Assembly: GCA_011391595.1 (NCBI GenBank)
Contig: JAABQG010000021.1
Location: 1-51,904 of the forward strand
From: Hydrogenophaga sp.
GTDB taxonomy: Bacteria; Pseudomonadota; Gammaproteobacteria; Burkholderiales; Burkholderiaceae_C
Direction: 5' to 3'
Length of the DNA stretch: 51,904 bases
Shown here piece after piece: positions 44,756 through 51,904 of the stretch. The translations under genes and the position numbers were made by a program. Each line of letters starts with the position of its first letter. Position 1 is the stretch's first letter. Below the pieces are notes generated by a model that worked only from the letters and a program-made list of their open reading frames with translations, had not been told where the DNA came from and made no database searches.

Positions 44756-46051
44756 CTAGCGCTTGCGCCCGGTTTTGCCGCCGGACCAGTCGTGCTGCGC
44801 CAGTGCCGAGGCCTGGTAGGCCTGCACCAGGCGGGTCGGGTCCTGCATCAGCTTGTCTTTCCACTCACCCAGCTTGATCTGGCCTTCGACCAGGCCGCGC
44901 ATCACGCCAATGTGTTCGGTCCAGCCGACCGCGTTGCAGCCCACCATCACGTCGTCCTGAAAACGCAGGCTCAGATGACGCCCCGTGGCCTTGTCGGTCA
45001 GTTCCACATGGTCATGGCCCGGCTTGCCCTGCCAGTCGCCGAAACTGGCCGAGACGAGGCCCAGGGTGTCCAGCACGTTGATTTGCGTCACGCCTTTAAG
45101 GTCGGCCGGCGCCGGTTTGCCCCGCGCGAATGCGACCATGTTGGTGGCGGCGATGCGCGCCTGCTCGGAGGCGTTGGGCTGAATCGCGCTGACCATGGTC
45201 TTGCCGCTGACCTTGTCAAAGGCCTCGGCGCAGTCACCGGCGGCAAACACGCCGGGCACGTTGGTTTGCAGATGTTCGTCGGTCAACACGCCCAGCAGGC
45301 AGGTGATGCCGGAGTGTTCCAGAAAGCCGATCGCCGGGCGCACGCCAGCGGCACTGATGACGAGATCGGCCTGCAGGGTGTTGCCGTTGGACAGCTTCAC
45401 GTTCAAGGGCTGGCCGGGTTCAATCGACTCGACCCGCGTACCGGTGAAGACTTCAATCCCCTTGGCCTCGCACCAGTCGCGGATCATGCCACCCGCCGTC
45501 GGCCCCATCATGCGCGGCACCATGCGGTCGCCCATCTCCACCACACTCAGGTGCACGCCGCGCGCGACCAGCGATTCCATGATGATGCAGCCGATAAAAC
45601 CTGCGCCCAGTTGCAGCACACGTGCACCGGGTTTGGCGCGCTCGGCAATGGCTCGGGCATCCGCCAGCGTCCAGCAGGTGTGAACGCCTTCGGACTGGAT
45701 GCCGGGAATGGGCGGGCTCACCGGGTGTGAGCCGGTGGCGATCATCAAGGTGTCGTAGACCAGTGTTTCGCCACTCGCAAAAACTATTGTTTTTGTAGCC
45801 GCTTGCACCGACACCACCTTGGCTTGAAGCACTTTGATTCCCAGATCTTCAAAGTGCGTCGGGCTTTTGCGCAGATAGGTGCCACGCTCGTCGATATTGC
45901 CCATCAACAGGTAGGGGATGGCCATGCGCGAGTAAGACGGCTCAGGTTCGTCCCCGATGAGGGTGATGCTGTCTTGGGCGCTGAGCTTGCGAATGGTTTC
46001 GGCGGCAATGACACCGGCCGGGCCGGCACCGAGAATGACGTGGTGGGTCAT
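44756..46051 (-). CDS. aorC: AorC-like FAD/NAD(P) oxidoreductase subunit of the aldehyde oxidoreductase
   Basis: 431 residues, about 46 kDa, like AorC of the Aromatoleum aldehyde oxidoreductase. Motifs: HHVILGAGPAGVIAAETI (FAD), MIATGSHPVSPPIPG, VLQLGAGFIGCII (NAD) and VFAAGDCAEAF. There is no redox CxxC. It would transfer electrons from the AorA clusters to NAD+. The ATG at 46051 has GGAGAA upstream. An intrinsic-terminator-like hairpin lies immediately before this ribosome binding site. The C-terminal tail is basic (TGRKR). A stretch near 45784-45823 in this gene looks like a divergent copy of the 27-bp repeat. Confidence 0.88.
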   Translation of the reverse strand: MTHHVILGAGPAGVIAAETIRKLSAQDSITLIGDEPEPSYSRMAIPYLLMGNIDERGTYLRKSPTHFEDLGIKVLQAKVVSVQAATKTIVFASGETLVYDTLMIATGSHPVSPPIPGIQSEGVHTCWTLADARAIAERAKPGARVLQLGAGFIGCIIMESLVARGVHLSVVEMGDRMVPRMMGPTAGGMIRDWCEAKGIEVFTGTRVESIEPGQPLNVKLSNGNTLQADLVISAAGVRPAIGFLEHSGITCLLGVLTDEHLQTNVPGVFAAGDCAEAFDKVSGKTMVSAIQPNASEQARIAATNMVAFARGKPAPADLKGVTQINVLDTLGLVSASFGDWQGKPGHDHVELTDKATGRHLSLRFQDDVMVGCNAVGWTEHIGVMRGLVEGQIKLGEWKDKLMQDPTRLVQAYQASALAQHDWSGGKTGRKR

Positions 46052-46063
46052 GGGGTTCTCCAG

Positions 46064-46090
46064 AAAAAAAGCGGTCACCGAAGACCGCTT
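46064..46090 (-). terminator. Terminator-like hairpin between aorB and aorC
   Basis: On the minus strand AAGCGGTC and GACCGCTT form a perfect 8-bp stem around a TTCGGT loop, with a seven-T run. Only a dozen bases separate the end of the T-run from the aorC ATG, and these are occupied by the ribosome binding site. There is no room for a promoter after it, so aorC must depend on read-through. Confidence 0.85.
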
Positions 46091-46138
46091 GCTTGTTTCG
46101 CTGTGGGTACCGCTGAGGCTTGATGGAGTCAGGTTTTC

Positions 46139-46186
46139 TTGGGGTCAGTGCACATGTCCGCGACGCGTCCAATGATCCGACCCCAA
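46139..46186. repeat. REP- or MITE-like long inverted repeat between aorB and aorC
   Basis: TTGGGGTC (46139-46146) and GACCCCAA (46179-46186) are perfect inverted arms around 32 bases that hold a smaller CGCGACGCG near-palindrome. This could be a REP or miniature-element copy or an mRNA-stabilising stem 30 bases past the aorB stop. No other copy was found in the window. Confidence 0.5.
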
Positions 46187-46216
46187 TAAACCTTCACCCC
46201 AGAGACCTCTCGCTAT

Positions 46217-48070
46217 TTACAGTCCCAAGCGTTCCTTGGTCGCGGCCGTGGGGCGGCCTTCACTGTCCCAGCCGCGTGCTTCGTAGTAAAGCGGCAGCAT
46301 GGTGGCCAGTTCGTTGAACTTGCCCTTGGCGGGGCCGGTCTTGCAAGCCCCTTCCACGCTGGTCAGGCGGGCGGGCAGGCTGTCGTCCTTGCTGGTGAAG
46401 CCGGCACGGTTGTTGAACTCGCGCTCCATGTTCCAGATGCGCTCGCCGATCTTCGCCAGTTCATCAACGGTGTACTGCTCGCCGCACGCACCTTGCATCT
46501 GCGGTGCCAGATCTTGCAGGCCCCATGCGAAGGTGGTGAAGATGCACAGGCCAGACGAGTCAAACGCGGCGGTCGCATCCTGGAAGGCCTTGACCAGATC
46601 GGGCTTGCCCTGGCTTTCCAGCGGATCGGTCTTGACCGGGATACCCAGGATTTCGGACGCAATCGTGTAGCCGCGCAGGTGGCAGCCGCCACGGTTGCTG
46701 GTGGCGTAGGCCAGGCCAATGCCCTGGATGGCGCGACCGTCGTAGGCCGGGAATTCCTGGCCCTTGCTGCTCATCGACAGTTCCGGGTGGCCGTACTTGG
46801 CGGTGAGGCGTTTGGAGCCTTGGCCGATTTCCACGCCAAAGCCACGGCCGTTGACGGTTTCCTCAGCCAGGAACGCCAGCGCACGGGCCGAGCCGAAATT
46901 CGCTTCAATGCCGATTTGCTCCTTGGTCAGCACACCCATGCCGTAAAGCTCCATCACCGCACCGACGGTGGTCCCGAAGGTGATCGGGTCGATGCCCTCT
47001 TCGTTGCACAGCAGGTTGGCGTATTGCAGGCATTCCAGGTCGTTCACGCCATTGGCCGCGCCCAGCGCCCAGGCGGCTTCGTATTCGAGGCCGCCGTTGG
47101 CACCACGGTACTGCGGCTTGTTTTCGATGGTGAAGTGGCCCTCGTCCATCTTGCTGATGCGCCCACAGGCAATGGTGCAGCCAAAGCAGGCCTGGTTGGT
47201 CACCAGCTGTTTCTTGCCATCGGTCTTGCGCGGCGTGGCCATGGCTTCGGCGCCAATGTCCTTGGCCCCTTCAAACTGGTTGTCCTGGTGGTTGCGGGTG
47301 GGCAGACCGCCCACCTCGTTGATCACGCTCATCAGCACCTGGGTGCCCATGGCCGGCAGGCCCGTGCCTGTGACGCCGTTCTCGGCCAGCACCTTCTTGC
47401 CGGCCTTGACGGCCGCCATGAAGGCTTTCGGGTCGCGCAGGTTGCCCACGCCCTTGGTGCCGCGCACGGCAATCGCCTTGAGGTTTTTGCTGCCCATGAC
47501 AGCGCCCACGCCGGAGCGGCCCGCCGCGCGGTGCAGATCATTGACCACGGCGGCAAACAGCACGCCGTTTTCACCGGCCTTGCCGATGCTGGAGACGCGG
47601 GTCAGCGGGTCTTGCAGGCCTTTCTTGATGATTTCTTCCGTTTCCCAGACGCTCTTGCCCCAAAGGTGGCTGGCATCGCGCAATTCGGCGAAATCATCGT
47701 TGACGTAGAGAAAGACCGGTTTGGCCGACTTGCCTTCAAAAATGACCATGTCCCAACCGGCCATCTTGAACTCGGCACCCCAGTAGCCGCCCGAATTGGA
47801 GCAGGCAATGGCACCCGTCAGCGGACCTTTGGTGATCACGGTGTAGCGGCCACCGGTGGAGGCCATGGTGCCGGTCAGCGGGCCGGTGGCCCAGATGATC
47901 TTGTTGGCGGCAGACAGGGGGTCCACAGTGGCATCAACTTCTTCAACCAGGTACTTGGTACCCAGGCCCCTTGAACCCAGGTAGGCCTGCGCCCAGTCCA
48001 TGTTGAGAGGTTCTGACTTGACGGTGCCCGCGGTGAGGTTGACGCGGAGAATTTTTCCAGCCCAGGACAT
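46217..48070 (-). CDS. aorB: Aldehyde:ferredoxin oxidoreductase, tungsten-type catalytic subunit (AorB-like)
   Basis: Tungstopterin enzyme family oxidising aldehydes to acids, or reducing acids at low potential; 617 residues, about 67 kDa. N-terminal domain: WAGKILRVNLTAGTV, AYLGSRGLGTKYL and GRYTVITKGPLTGAIACSNSGG. The [4Fe-4S] ligands are C295, C298 and C302 (NQACFGCTIACGR) with C509 (SSGLCIF), the same pattern and spacing as the Pyrococcus enzyme. Pterin-contact segments GRSGVGAVMGSKNLKAI and NRGGCHLRGYT are present. The upstream four-cluster ferredoxin, downstream FAD subunit and MoaD point to the bacterial AorABC type. It starts 12 bp after aorA. Confidence 0.95.
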   Translation of the reverse strand: MSWAGKILRVNLTAGTVKSEPLNMDWAQAYLGSRGLGTKYLVEEVDATVDPLSAANKIIWATGPLTGTMASTGGRYTVITKGPLTGAIACSNSGGYWGAEFKMAGWDMVIFEGKSAKPVFLYVNDDFAELRDASHLWGKSVWETEEIIKKGLQDPLTRVSSIGKAGENGVLFAAVVNDLHRAAGRSGVGAVMGSKNLKAIAVRGTKGVGNLRDPKAFMAAVKAGKKVLAENGVTGTGLPAMGTQVLMSVINEVGGLPTRNHQDNQFEGAKDIGAEAMATPRKTDGKKQLVTNQACFGCTIACGRISKMDEGHFTIENKPQYRGANGGLEYEAAWALGAANGVNDLECLQYANLLCNEEGIDPITFGTTVGAVMELYGMGVLTKEQIGIEANFGSARALAFLAEETVNGRGFGVEIGQGSKRLTAKYGHPELSMSSKGQEFPAYDGRAIQGIGLAYATSNRGGCHLRGYTIASEILGIPVKTDPLESQGKPDLVKAFQDATAAFDSSGLCIFTTFAWGLQDLAPQMQGACGEQYTVDELAKIGERIWNMEREFNNRAGFTSKDDSLPARLTSVEGACKTGPAKGKFNELATMLPLYYEARGWDSEGRPTAATKERLGL

Positions 48071-48082
48071 GATGTGTTCTCC

Positions 48083-48559
48083 TTATGCGGTGGTTGCTTG
48101 ATTGCCGAGCTTGTCGGCCCACTGGGCCATCTTGCCCAGGCCGGACCAGTTGGCGTCGATGAAGGTGATAGCCCCGGTGGGGCAGGCCTCGGCGCAGGCC
48201 GGTTCGCCGCCGCAGAGGTCGCATTTCTGCACCTTGCCGGTGTCCGCAACGTAGTTGATGGTGCCGAACGGGCAGGCGATGGTGCAGACCTTGCAGCCCA
48301 CGCAGGTGCTCTCGTTGACGACCTTGGCGCCGGTCGCCCTGTCGACCGTGATGGCCTCGACCGGGCAGGCATGCAGGCACCAGGCTTCGTCGCACTGCGT
48401 GCAGGTATAAGGGACTTTCTTGCCGGTATGGTGGAAGTCAAAGACCTTGATGCGCGACTTGGCGGTTGCGTAAGTGCCATAGTTCTCGAAGGAACAGGCC
48501 ATCTCGCATTGCATGCAGCCCGTGCATTTGTCTGCGTTGATGTGCAAGACTTTTTGCAT
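48083..48559 (-). CDS. aorA: AorA-like four-cluster [4Fe-4S] ferredoxin subunit
   Basis: 158 residues, about 17 kDa. Sixteen cysteines in four ferredoxin-type groups: CTGCMQCEMAC (12-22), CTQCDEAWCLHACP, CVGCKVCTIACPF and CDLCGGEPACAEACP. It resembles polyferredoxins (HycB/NrfC-type) that pass electrons between catalytic subunits. The ATG at 48559 has AGGAGA seven bases upstream; the longer frame to 48586 is not needed. First gene of the aorABC-moaD run, divergent from the GAF-Fis regulator. Confidence 0.92.
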   Translation of the reverse strand: MQKVLHINADKCTGCMQCEMACSFENYGTYATAKSRIKVFDFHHTGKKVPYTCTQCDEAWCLHACPVEAITVDRATGAKVVNESTCVGCKVCTIACPFGTINYVADTGKVQKCDLCGGEPACAEACPTGAITFIDANWSGLGKMAQWADKLGNQATTA

Positions 48560-48793
48560 ATGTGTCTCCTGTGGGGTGTGGCGCACAAAAAAGCGCCTTG
48601 CCTATGAAATGAAGTGCATAGCCATTGTTCGGTCTGGAATTCGACTTGTACCTAGTACTTACCCTGAAAGCGGTGGCTTGCCTGGCGAAATTCTCAAGTT
48701 GCGACAGTTGACGGGTCGGCGCGGCGCGCAAGGGTGTCAGCCTCGCTCAATGAAAATCCAGCACAATCAAAACCAGAGTTTCCCCTGCCCACC
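48560..48793. promoter_or_regulatory. Divergent control region between aorA and the GAF-Fis regulator
   Basis: About 234 bp. Visible elements: a hairpin GGCGC-N8-GCGCC (48580-48597) in the aorA leader, just before its ribosome binding site, and a short palindrome GTACCTAGTAC (48648-48658). No convincing -24/-12 promoter was found (the best GG/GC pair is spaced nine, not ten), no ModE-type site and no Moco riboswitch was recognised. Promoters must be here but I cannot place them. Confidence 0.45.
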
Positions 48794-49915
48794 ATGCACG
48801 TCACGCCCAACCCGTCTCCCGCGCAGCGCAAAGACCGGCTCGCGCTGATCGCTGACGCCCGCCGCGCGGTGATGCATGACGGCGGCCCGACGTCCACGAC
48901 GGCAGTGGAACCCTGGGTCGAGCGCTCGTGGCGGCGCTGCCTGGCCACCGGACACCGTCCCGAGCAGCGGCTGACCTTCGACACGGTGTCGGCGCCGGCA
49001 CTGCGACGCACCACCGAGCACAACCGCGCCCTCGTCGAAGCCGCGCGACCGGTGCTGGACACTTTGGCACGTGCGATCGCCAACACCCGTTATTTCGCCA
49101 TCCTGACCAACGCGGATGGCGTGGTGATCGATGTCAATGGCCGCATCGACCGCAGCGACCGGCGCGCCGATCTGATCACGCGCATCGGCGTGGACCTCTC
49201 GGAGTCCTCGGTCGGCACCACGGCGATATGCGCCGCGCTGAGCGAACGGCAACCCGTCTGGTTGCACCGTGGCGAGCATTTTTTCGCCGACACCTCGGTG
49301 TACAGTTGCGCCGGCGCACCCGTGTCCGGGCCGGACGGCGCGTGCGTGGGCATGCTCGACCTGACCGGCATCGAAGCCGTGGAACGCCCCGAATTGCGTC
49401 ACCTCGTGGCGCAGTCTGCGCGCAGCATCGAAAACGCGCTGATGCTGCGCCAACCCCACAGCCTCATGGTGCGGCTGAACTGGCCGGGGCGAGCGCTCGG
49501 CGATGAGACCGACGGACTGGTCTGCCTCGACGCCGATGGCTGGGTCACGGGCGCCAACCCCACCGCGCGGCAGATGGCTTCGCAACTCGGCGCCGCGAGC
49601 CGGGACCGGGTGCATGGCAGCGAGGTGTTTGCAATGCCTTTCGAGCTGCTGTTCGACGCCAGCCGCAAATCCGGGCCGTCCATGGAGGTGCCCCTTTGGT
49701 CCGGCTTGCGCCTGCAGGCGATCGCCCAGCGTTGCGGCAGTGCCCCGACGACCGCACCGATGACCAGCCAGGTACAACTCAAGGACGTTGAAATCGCCTT
49801 GATCCGCAAAGCCGTGGCCGACGCCCGCGGCAACGTCCAGCAGGCAGCGCGCGCACTGGGCATCAGTCGCGCCACGGTCTATCGCAGGCTCGGCCGGCGC
49901 CCGCCGGCGCCTTGA
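48794..49915 (+). CDS. GAF-domain, Fis-type HTH transcriptional regulator lacking the AAA+ domain
   Basis: About 373 residues. The N-terminus has the AcoR/DhaR-like segment VEPWVERSWRRCLATGHRP, then a GAF sensor domain (about 75-205, YFAILTNADGVVIDVNGRI to YSCAGAPVSGPDGACVGMLDLTG). A PAS-like region follows (LVCLDADGWVTGANPTARQM), and a C-terminal Fis-type helix-turn-helix (NVQQAARALGISRATVYRRLG). The sigma-54 AAA+ domain with GESGTGKE and GAFTGA is absent although AcoR relatives carry it. The start is uncertain: ATG at 48794 or an in-frame GTG at 48734. It is divergent from aorA and nine bases before modA, so it likely controls both. Confidence 0.83.
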   Translation: MHVTPNPSPAQRKDRLALIADARRAVMHDGGPTSTTAVEPWVERSWRRCLATGHRPEQRLTFDTVSAPALRRTTEHNRALVEAARPVLDTLARAIANTRYFAILTNADGVVIDVNGRIDRSDRRADLITRIGVDLSESSVGTTAICAALSERQPVWLHRGEHFFADTSVYSCAGAPVSGPDGACVGMLDLTGIEAVERPELRHLVAQSARSIENALMLRQPHSLMVRLNWPGRALGDETDGLVCLDADGWVTGANPTARQMASQLGAASRDRVHGSEVFAMPFELLFDASRKSGPSMEVPLWSGLRLQAIAQRCGSAPTTAPMTSQVQLKDVEIALIRKAVADARGNVQQAARALGISRATVYRRLGRRPPAP

Positions 49916-49924
49916 AGACGACGG

Positions 49925-50680
49925 ATGAAAAGCGCCTTGAACGTTCTGGCTTGCAGCGCTGCGGGGTGGGTGTTTTCTGCCGCCTGCCTGGCGGGCGAGG
50001 TGCAGGTCGCGGTGGCCGCCAATTTCGCCGCGCCGATCAAGGCGGTGGCCGCCGTGCTGGAGAAAACCACCGGCCACACCATCAGGCTCACGCTGGGCGC
50101 CAGCGGCAAACTGGTCGCCCAGATCCGCAATGGCGCCCCGTTCGACCTGCTGCTGGCCGCCGACACCCAGGGCCCCGCCCTGCTTGAGAAAGACGGGCTG
50201 ACCCAGCCCGGCAGCCGCTTCACCTACGCCACGGGCACGCTGGTGCTGTGGTCGGCCGATGCCACCCGGGTCGATGCCCGGGGCGAGGTGCTCAGGAGCG
50301 GCAACTTCCGCAAGCTGGCCTACGCCAGCCCCAAAGTCGCTCCTTACGGCGCAGCCGCCGTGCAAGTGATCGACAGGCTGGGTCTGCAGGCCGCCCTGGC
50401 ACCGAAGCTGGTGCAGGGTGAAAGCATCGGCCAGACCTTTGCATTTGTGCAGACCGGCAACGCCGAACTGGGCTTCGTCGCGCTGTCGCAGGTGCAGCAG
50501 GGCGGGCAGCTGAAAGGCGGTTCGATGTGGGTGATTCCGCAATCCCTGTACGAGCCGATTCGCCAGGACGCGGTGGTGCTGCGGCGTGGCGCGTCCAACG
50601 AAGCGGCCCAGGCCCTGATGAAGCTGCTGAAAAGTCCGGCCATCAAGGACCTGATCCGGTCCTACGGCTACGCCGCCTGA
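49925..50680 (+). CDS. modA: Molybdate/tungstate ABC transporter substrate-binding protein (ModA)
   Basis: 251 residues, periplasmic oxyanion receptor. Signal peptide ending near SAACLAGE, then [44 protein letters not shown] (core GASGKL, oxyanion-contact serine) and [15 protein letters not shown], all typical of ModA. Whether it prefers molybdate or tungstate cannot be told from sequence; the neighbouring AOR makes tungstate plausible. It starts nine bases after the regulator stop and is 13 bases before modB. Confidence 0.92.
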   Translation: MKSALNVLACSAAGWVFSAACLAGEVQVAVAANFAAPIKAVAAVLEKTTGHTIRLTLGASGKLVAQIRNGAPFDLLLAADTQGPALLEKDGLTQPGSRFTYATGTLVLWSADATRVDARGEVLRSGNFRKLAYASPKVAPYGAAAVQVIDRLGLQAALAPKLVQGESIGQTFAFVQTGNAELGFVALSQVQQGGQLKGGSMWVIPQSLYEPIRQDAVVLRRGASNEAAQALMKLLKSPAIKDLIRSYGYAA

Positions 50681-50693
50681 CCGCTCATCGACC

Positions 50694-51383
50694 ATGGGCC
50701 TGCTCACCCCGTCCGACCTTCAGGCGATCGGCCTGACGCTGCGCGTCGCCGCGCTCACCACGCTGGTCCTGCTGCTGCTGGGCACGCCGCTGGCCTGGTG
50801 GCTGGCCCGCACGCGGTCCTGGCTGAAGAAGCCTGTGGGCGCGCTGGTGGCCCTGCCCATCGTGCTGCCGCCGACCGTGCTGGGCTTCTACCTGCTGGTG
50901 CTGATGGGGCCGCAGGGCACGGTGGGCCAATGGACGCAGGCGCTCGGCCTGGGCTTGTTGCCGTTCAGCTTCACCGGGCTGGTGGTCGCTTCCGTGTTGT
51001 ATTCGCTGCCGTTCATGGTGCAGCCGGTCCAGAACGCGATGGAGGCGATGGGCACCCGACCGCTGGAGGTCGCGGCCAGCCTGCGCGCCTCGCCGGTGGA
51101 CAGCTTCTTCAGCGTGGTGCTGCCCCTGTGCCGGCCGGGTCTGGTCACCGGCTCCATCATGGCGTTCGCCCACACCGTGGGGGAGTTCGGCGTGGTGCTG
51201 ATGGTCGGCGGCAACATCCCCGGGGTCACCCGCGTGATTTCGGTACAGATCTACGACCACGTCGAGGCCATGGAGTACGGCGACGCGCACCGGCTGGCCG
51301 CCGTGATGCTGGGCTTTTCCTTTGTCGTGCTGCTGGCGCTGCAGATGTACAACGGCCGACAGCGCAAGGGCGCCGGGCCATGA
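50694..51383 (+). CDS. modB: Molybdate ABC transporter permease (ModB)
   Basis: 229 residues with about five or six membrane helices. The ABC-permease EAA loop is seen in [18 protein letters not shown] (near 120-137), and [20 protein letters not shown] and [18 protein letters not shown] are the ModB signatures. It overlaps modC by four bases (ATGA). Confidence 0.94.
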   Translation: MGLLTPSDLQAIGLTLRVAALTTLVLLLLGTPLAWWLARTRSWLKKPVGALVALPIVLPPTVLGFYLLVLMGPQGTVGQWTQALGLGLLPFSFTGLVVASVLYSLPFMVQPVQNAMEAMGTRPLEVAASLRASPVDSFFSVVLPLCRPGLVTGSIMAFAHTVGEFGVVLMVGGNIPGVTRVISVQIYDHVEAMEYGDAHRLAAVMLGFSFVVLLALQMYNGRQRKGAGP

Positions 51384-51904
51384 CAGGCACGCCGATGTTT
51401 GACGGCGGGGCCCGGGCGCCTGCGGCGAGTCTGGAGGTGCGGGCCATGCTGGCGCGGCAGGATTTCAGCCTGGACCTCGATCTCGCGCTGCCCGGGAGCG
51501 GCATCACCGCCCTGTTTGGCCCGTCCGGCTCCGGAAAGACCACCGTGCTGCGGGTGCTCGCCGGCCTCGAACCTTCTGCGCGCGGGCGGGTTTGCGTGCA
51601 GGGCGAGGTCTGGCAGGACAGCGCCAGGAGCCTCTTTCAGCCGGTGCACCGGCGCGCCGTCGGCGTCGTGTTTCAGGAAGCGAGCCTGTTCGAGCACCTG
51701 AGCGTGCAGGACAACCTGAAGTTTGGCTTCAGGCGCACGCCGCTGGCACAGCGCCGGCACGGCTGGGACCATGGGCTGGCCCTGCTGGGCATCGGCCACC
51801 TGCTCCAGCGCTGGCCGCACGAGTTGTCGGGCGGCGAACGCCAGCGCGTGGCCATCGCCCGGGCGCTGGCCACCAGCCCGCGCCTGCTGTTGATGGACGA
51901 GCCA
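51380..51904 (+). CDS. modC: Molybdate ABC transporter ATP-binding protein (ModC), partial
   Basis: The first 175 residues are visible; the gene runs off the right edge. Walker [10 protein letters not shown] (about 47-55), Q-loop [17 protein letters not shown] signature [15 protein letters not shown] and Walker B LLLMDEP (at the edge) are all intact. The C-terminal TOBE-type molybdate-binding domain usual for ModC would lie outside the window. The start ATG overlaps the modB stop. Confidence 0.93.
   Translation, partial: MTGTPMFDGGARAPAASLEVRAMLARQDFSLDLDLALPGSGITALFGPSGSGKTTVLRVLAGLEPSARGRVCVQGEVWQDSARSLFQPVHRRAVGVVFQEASLFEHLSVQDNLKFGFRRTPLAQRRHGWDHGLALLGIGHLLQRWPHELSGGERQRVAIARALATSPRLLLMDEP

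Noticed and set aside
48560..48793. Sigma-54 promoter or Moco/W riboswitch before aorA
   Set aside because: The best GG/GC pair has nine rather than ten bases between, and no Moco-type conserved core or large structured leader was recognised.

Overview
The window looks like a chromosomal segment of a high-GC betaproteobacterium, most likely Burkholderiales and probably Comamonadaceae. The reasons are the tmRNA tag ANDERFALAA (a tag I know from Burkholderiales), the pheA-tyrA-aroA/cmk-rpsA-ihfB-lapA-lapB gene order, the OmpA type, and a dispersed 27-bp intergenic repeat of a kind I associate with comamonads. The species assignment is inference. Most of the window is core genome, with accessory modules at both ends and at 32.6-40.8 kb.

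Layout. 1-1.9 kb: the start of a type I restriction hsdR gene that runs off the left edge, and a histone-H1-like Lys/Ala-rich protein. 2.2-3.0 kb: exonuclease III. 3.0-7.8 kb: the nitrogen-control block ntrC, ntrB, a small DUF4124-like periplasmic protein and glnA. A sigma-54 promoter and paired NtrC-like sites lie upstream of glnA. 7.9-12.5 kb: a five-gene same-strand run (beta-propeller protein, polysaccharide deacetylase, sterol-desaturase-type hydroxylase, EI24/CysZ-like membrane protein, CinA-type domain protein). 12.6-17.5 kb: alpha/beta hydrolase, TerB-like protein, rsuA, and a divergent DUF4198/HupE pair, probably metal related. 17.6-20.1 kb: tmRNA (ssrA), gph, ubiG, ompA. 20.4-31.9 kb: gyrA, pheA, tyrA, a fused aroA-cmk gene, rpsA, ihfB, lapA, lapB and a ComEA-like helix-hairpin-helix protein.

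32.0-40.8 kb: a DinB-like protein, then a probable catabolic module. It has a fused HyuA/HyuB 5-oxoprolinase-hydantoinase, a MarR-like regulator, a DctPQM TRAP transporter and an Asp/Glu/hydantoin racemase-family protein. Together they suggest uptake and hydrolysis of a cyclic amide such as 5-oxoproline or a hydantoin. 40.8-42.7 kb: crcB, rdgC and a small hypothetical gene.

42.7-51.9 kb is the most interesting part. It is a complete tungsten/molybdenum aldehyde:ferredoxin oxidoreductase module: AorA-like four-cluster ferredoxin, AorB-like catalytic subunit, AorC-like FAD/NAD oxidoreductase and a MoaD-like sulfur carrier. A divergent GAF-Fis regulator without an AAA+ domain leads directly into modABC, which supplies the oxyanion; modC is cut by the right edge. 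A second AorC-like gene and a decayed moaD copy flank the module, showing past duplication. A strong intrinsic-terminator-like hairpin sits directly before the aorC ribosome binding site and could set the AorAB:AorC ratio.

No rRNA, tRNA, CRISPR array, intact insertion sequence or transposase was seen. Promoter and operator calls are by eye and are weaker than the gene calls.
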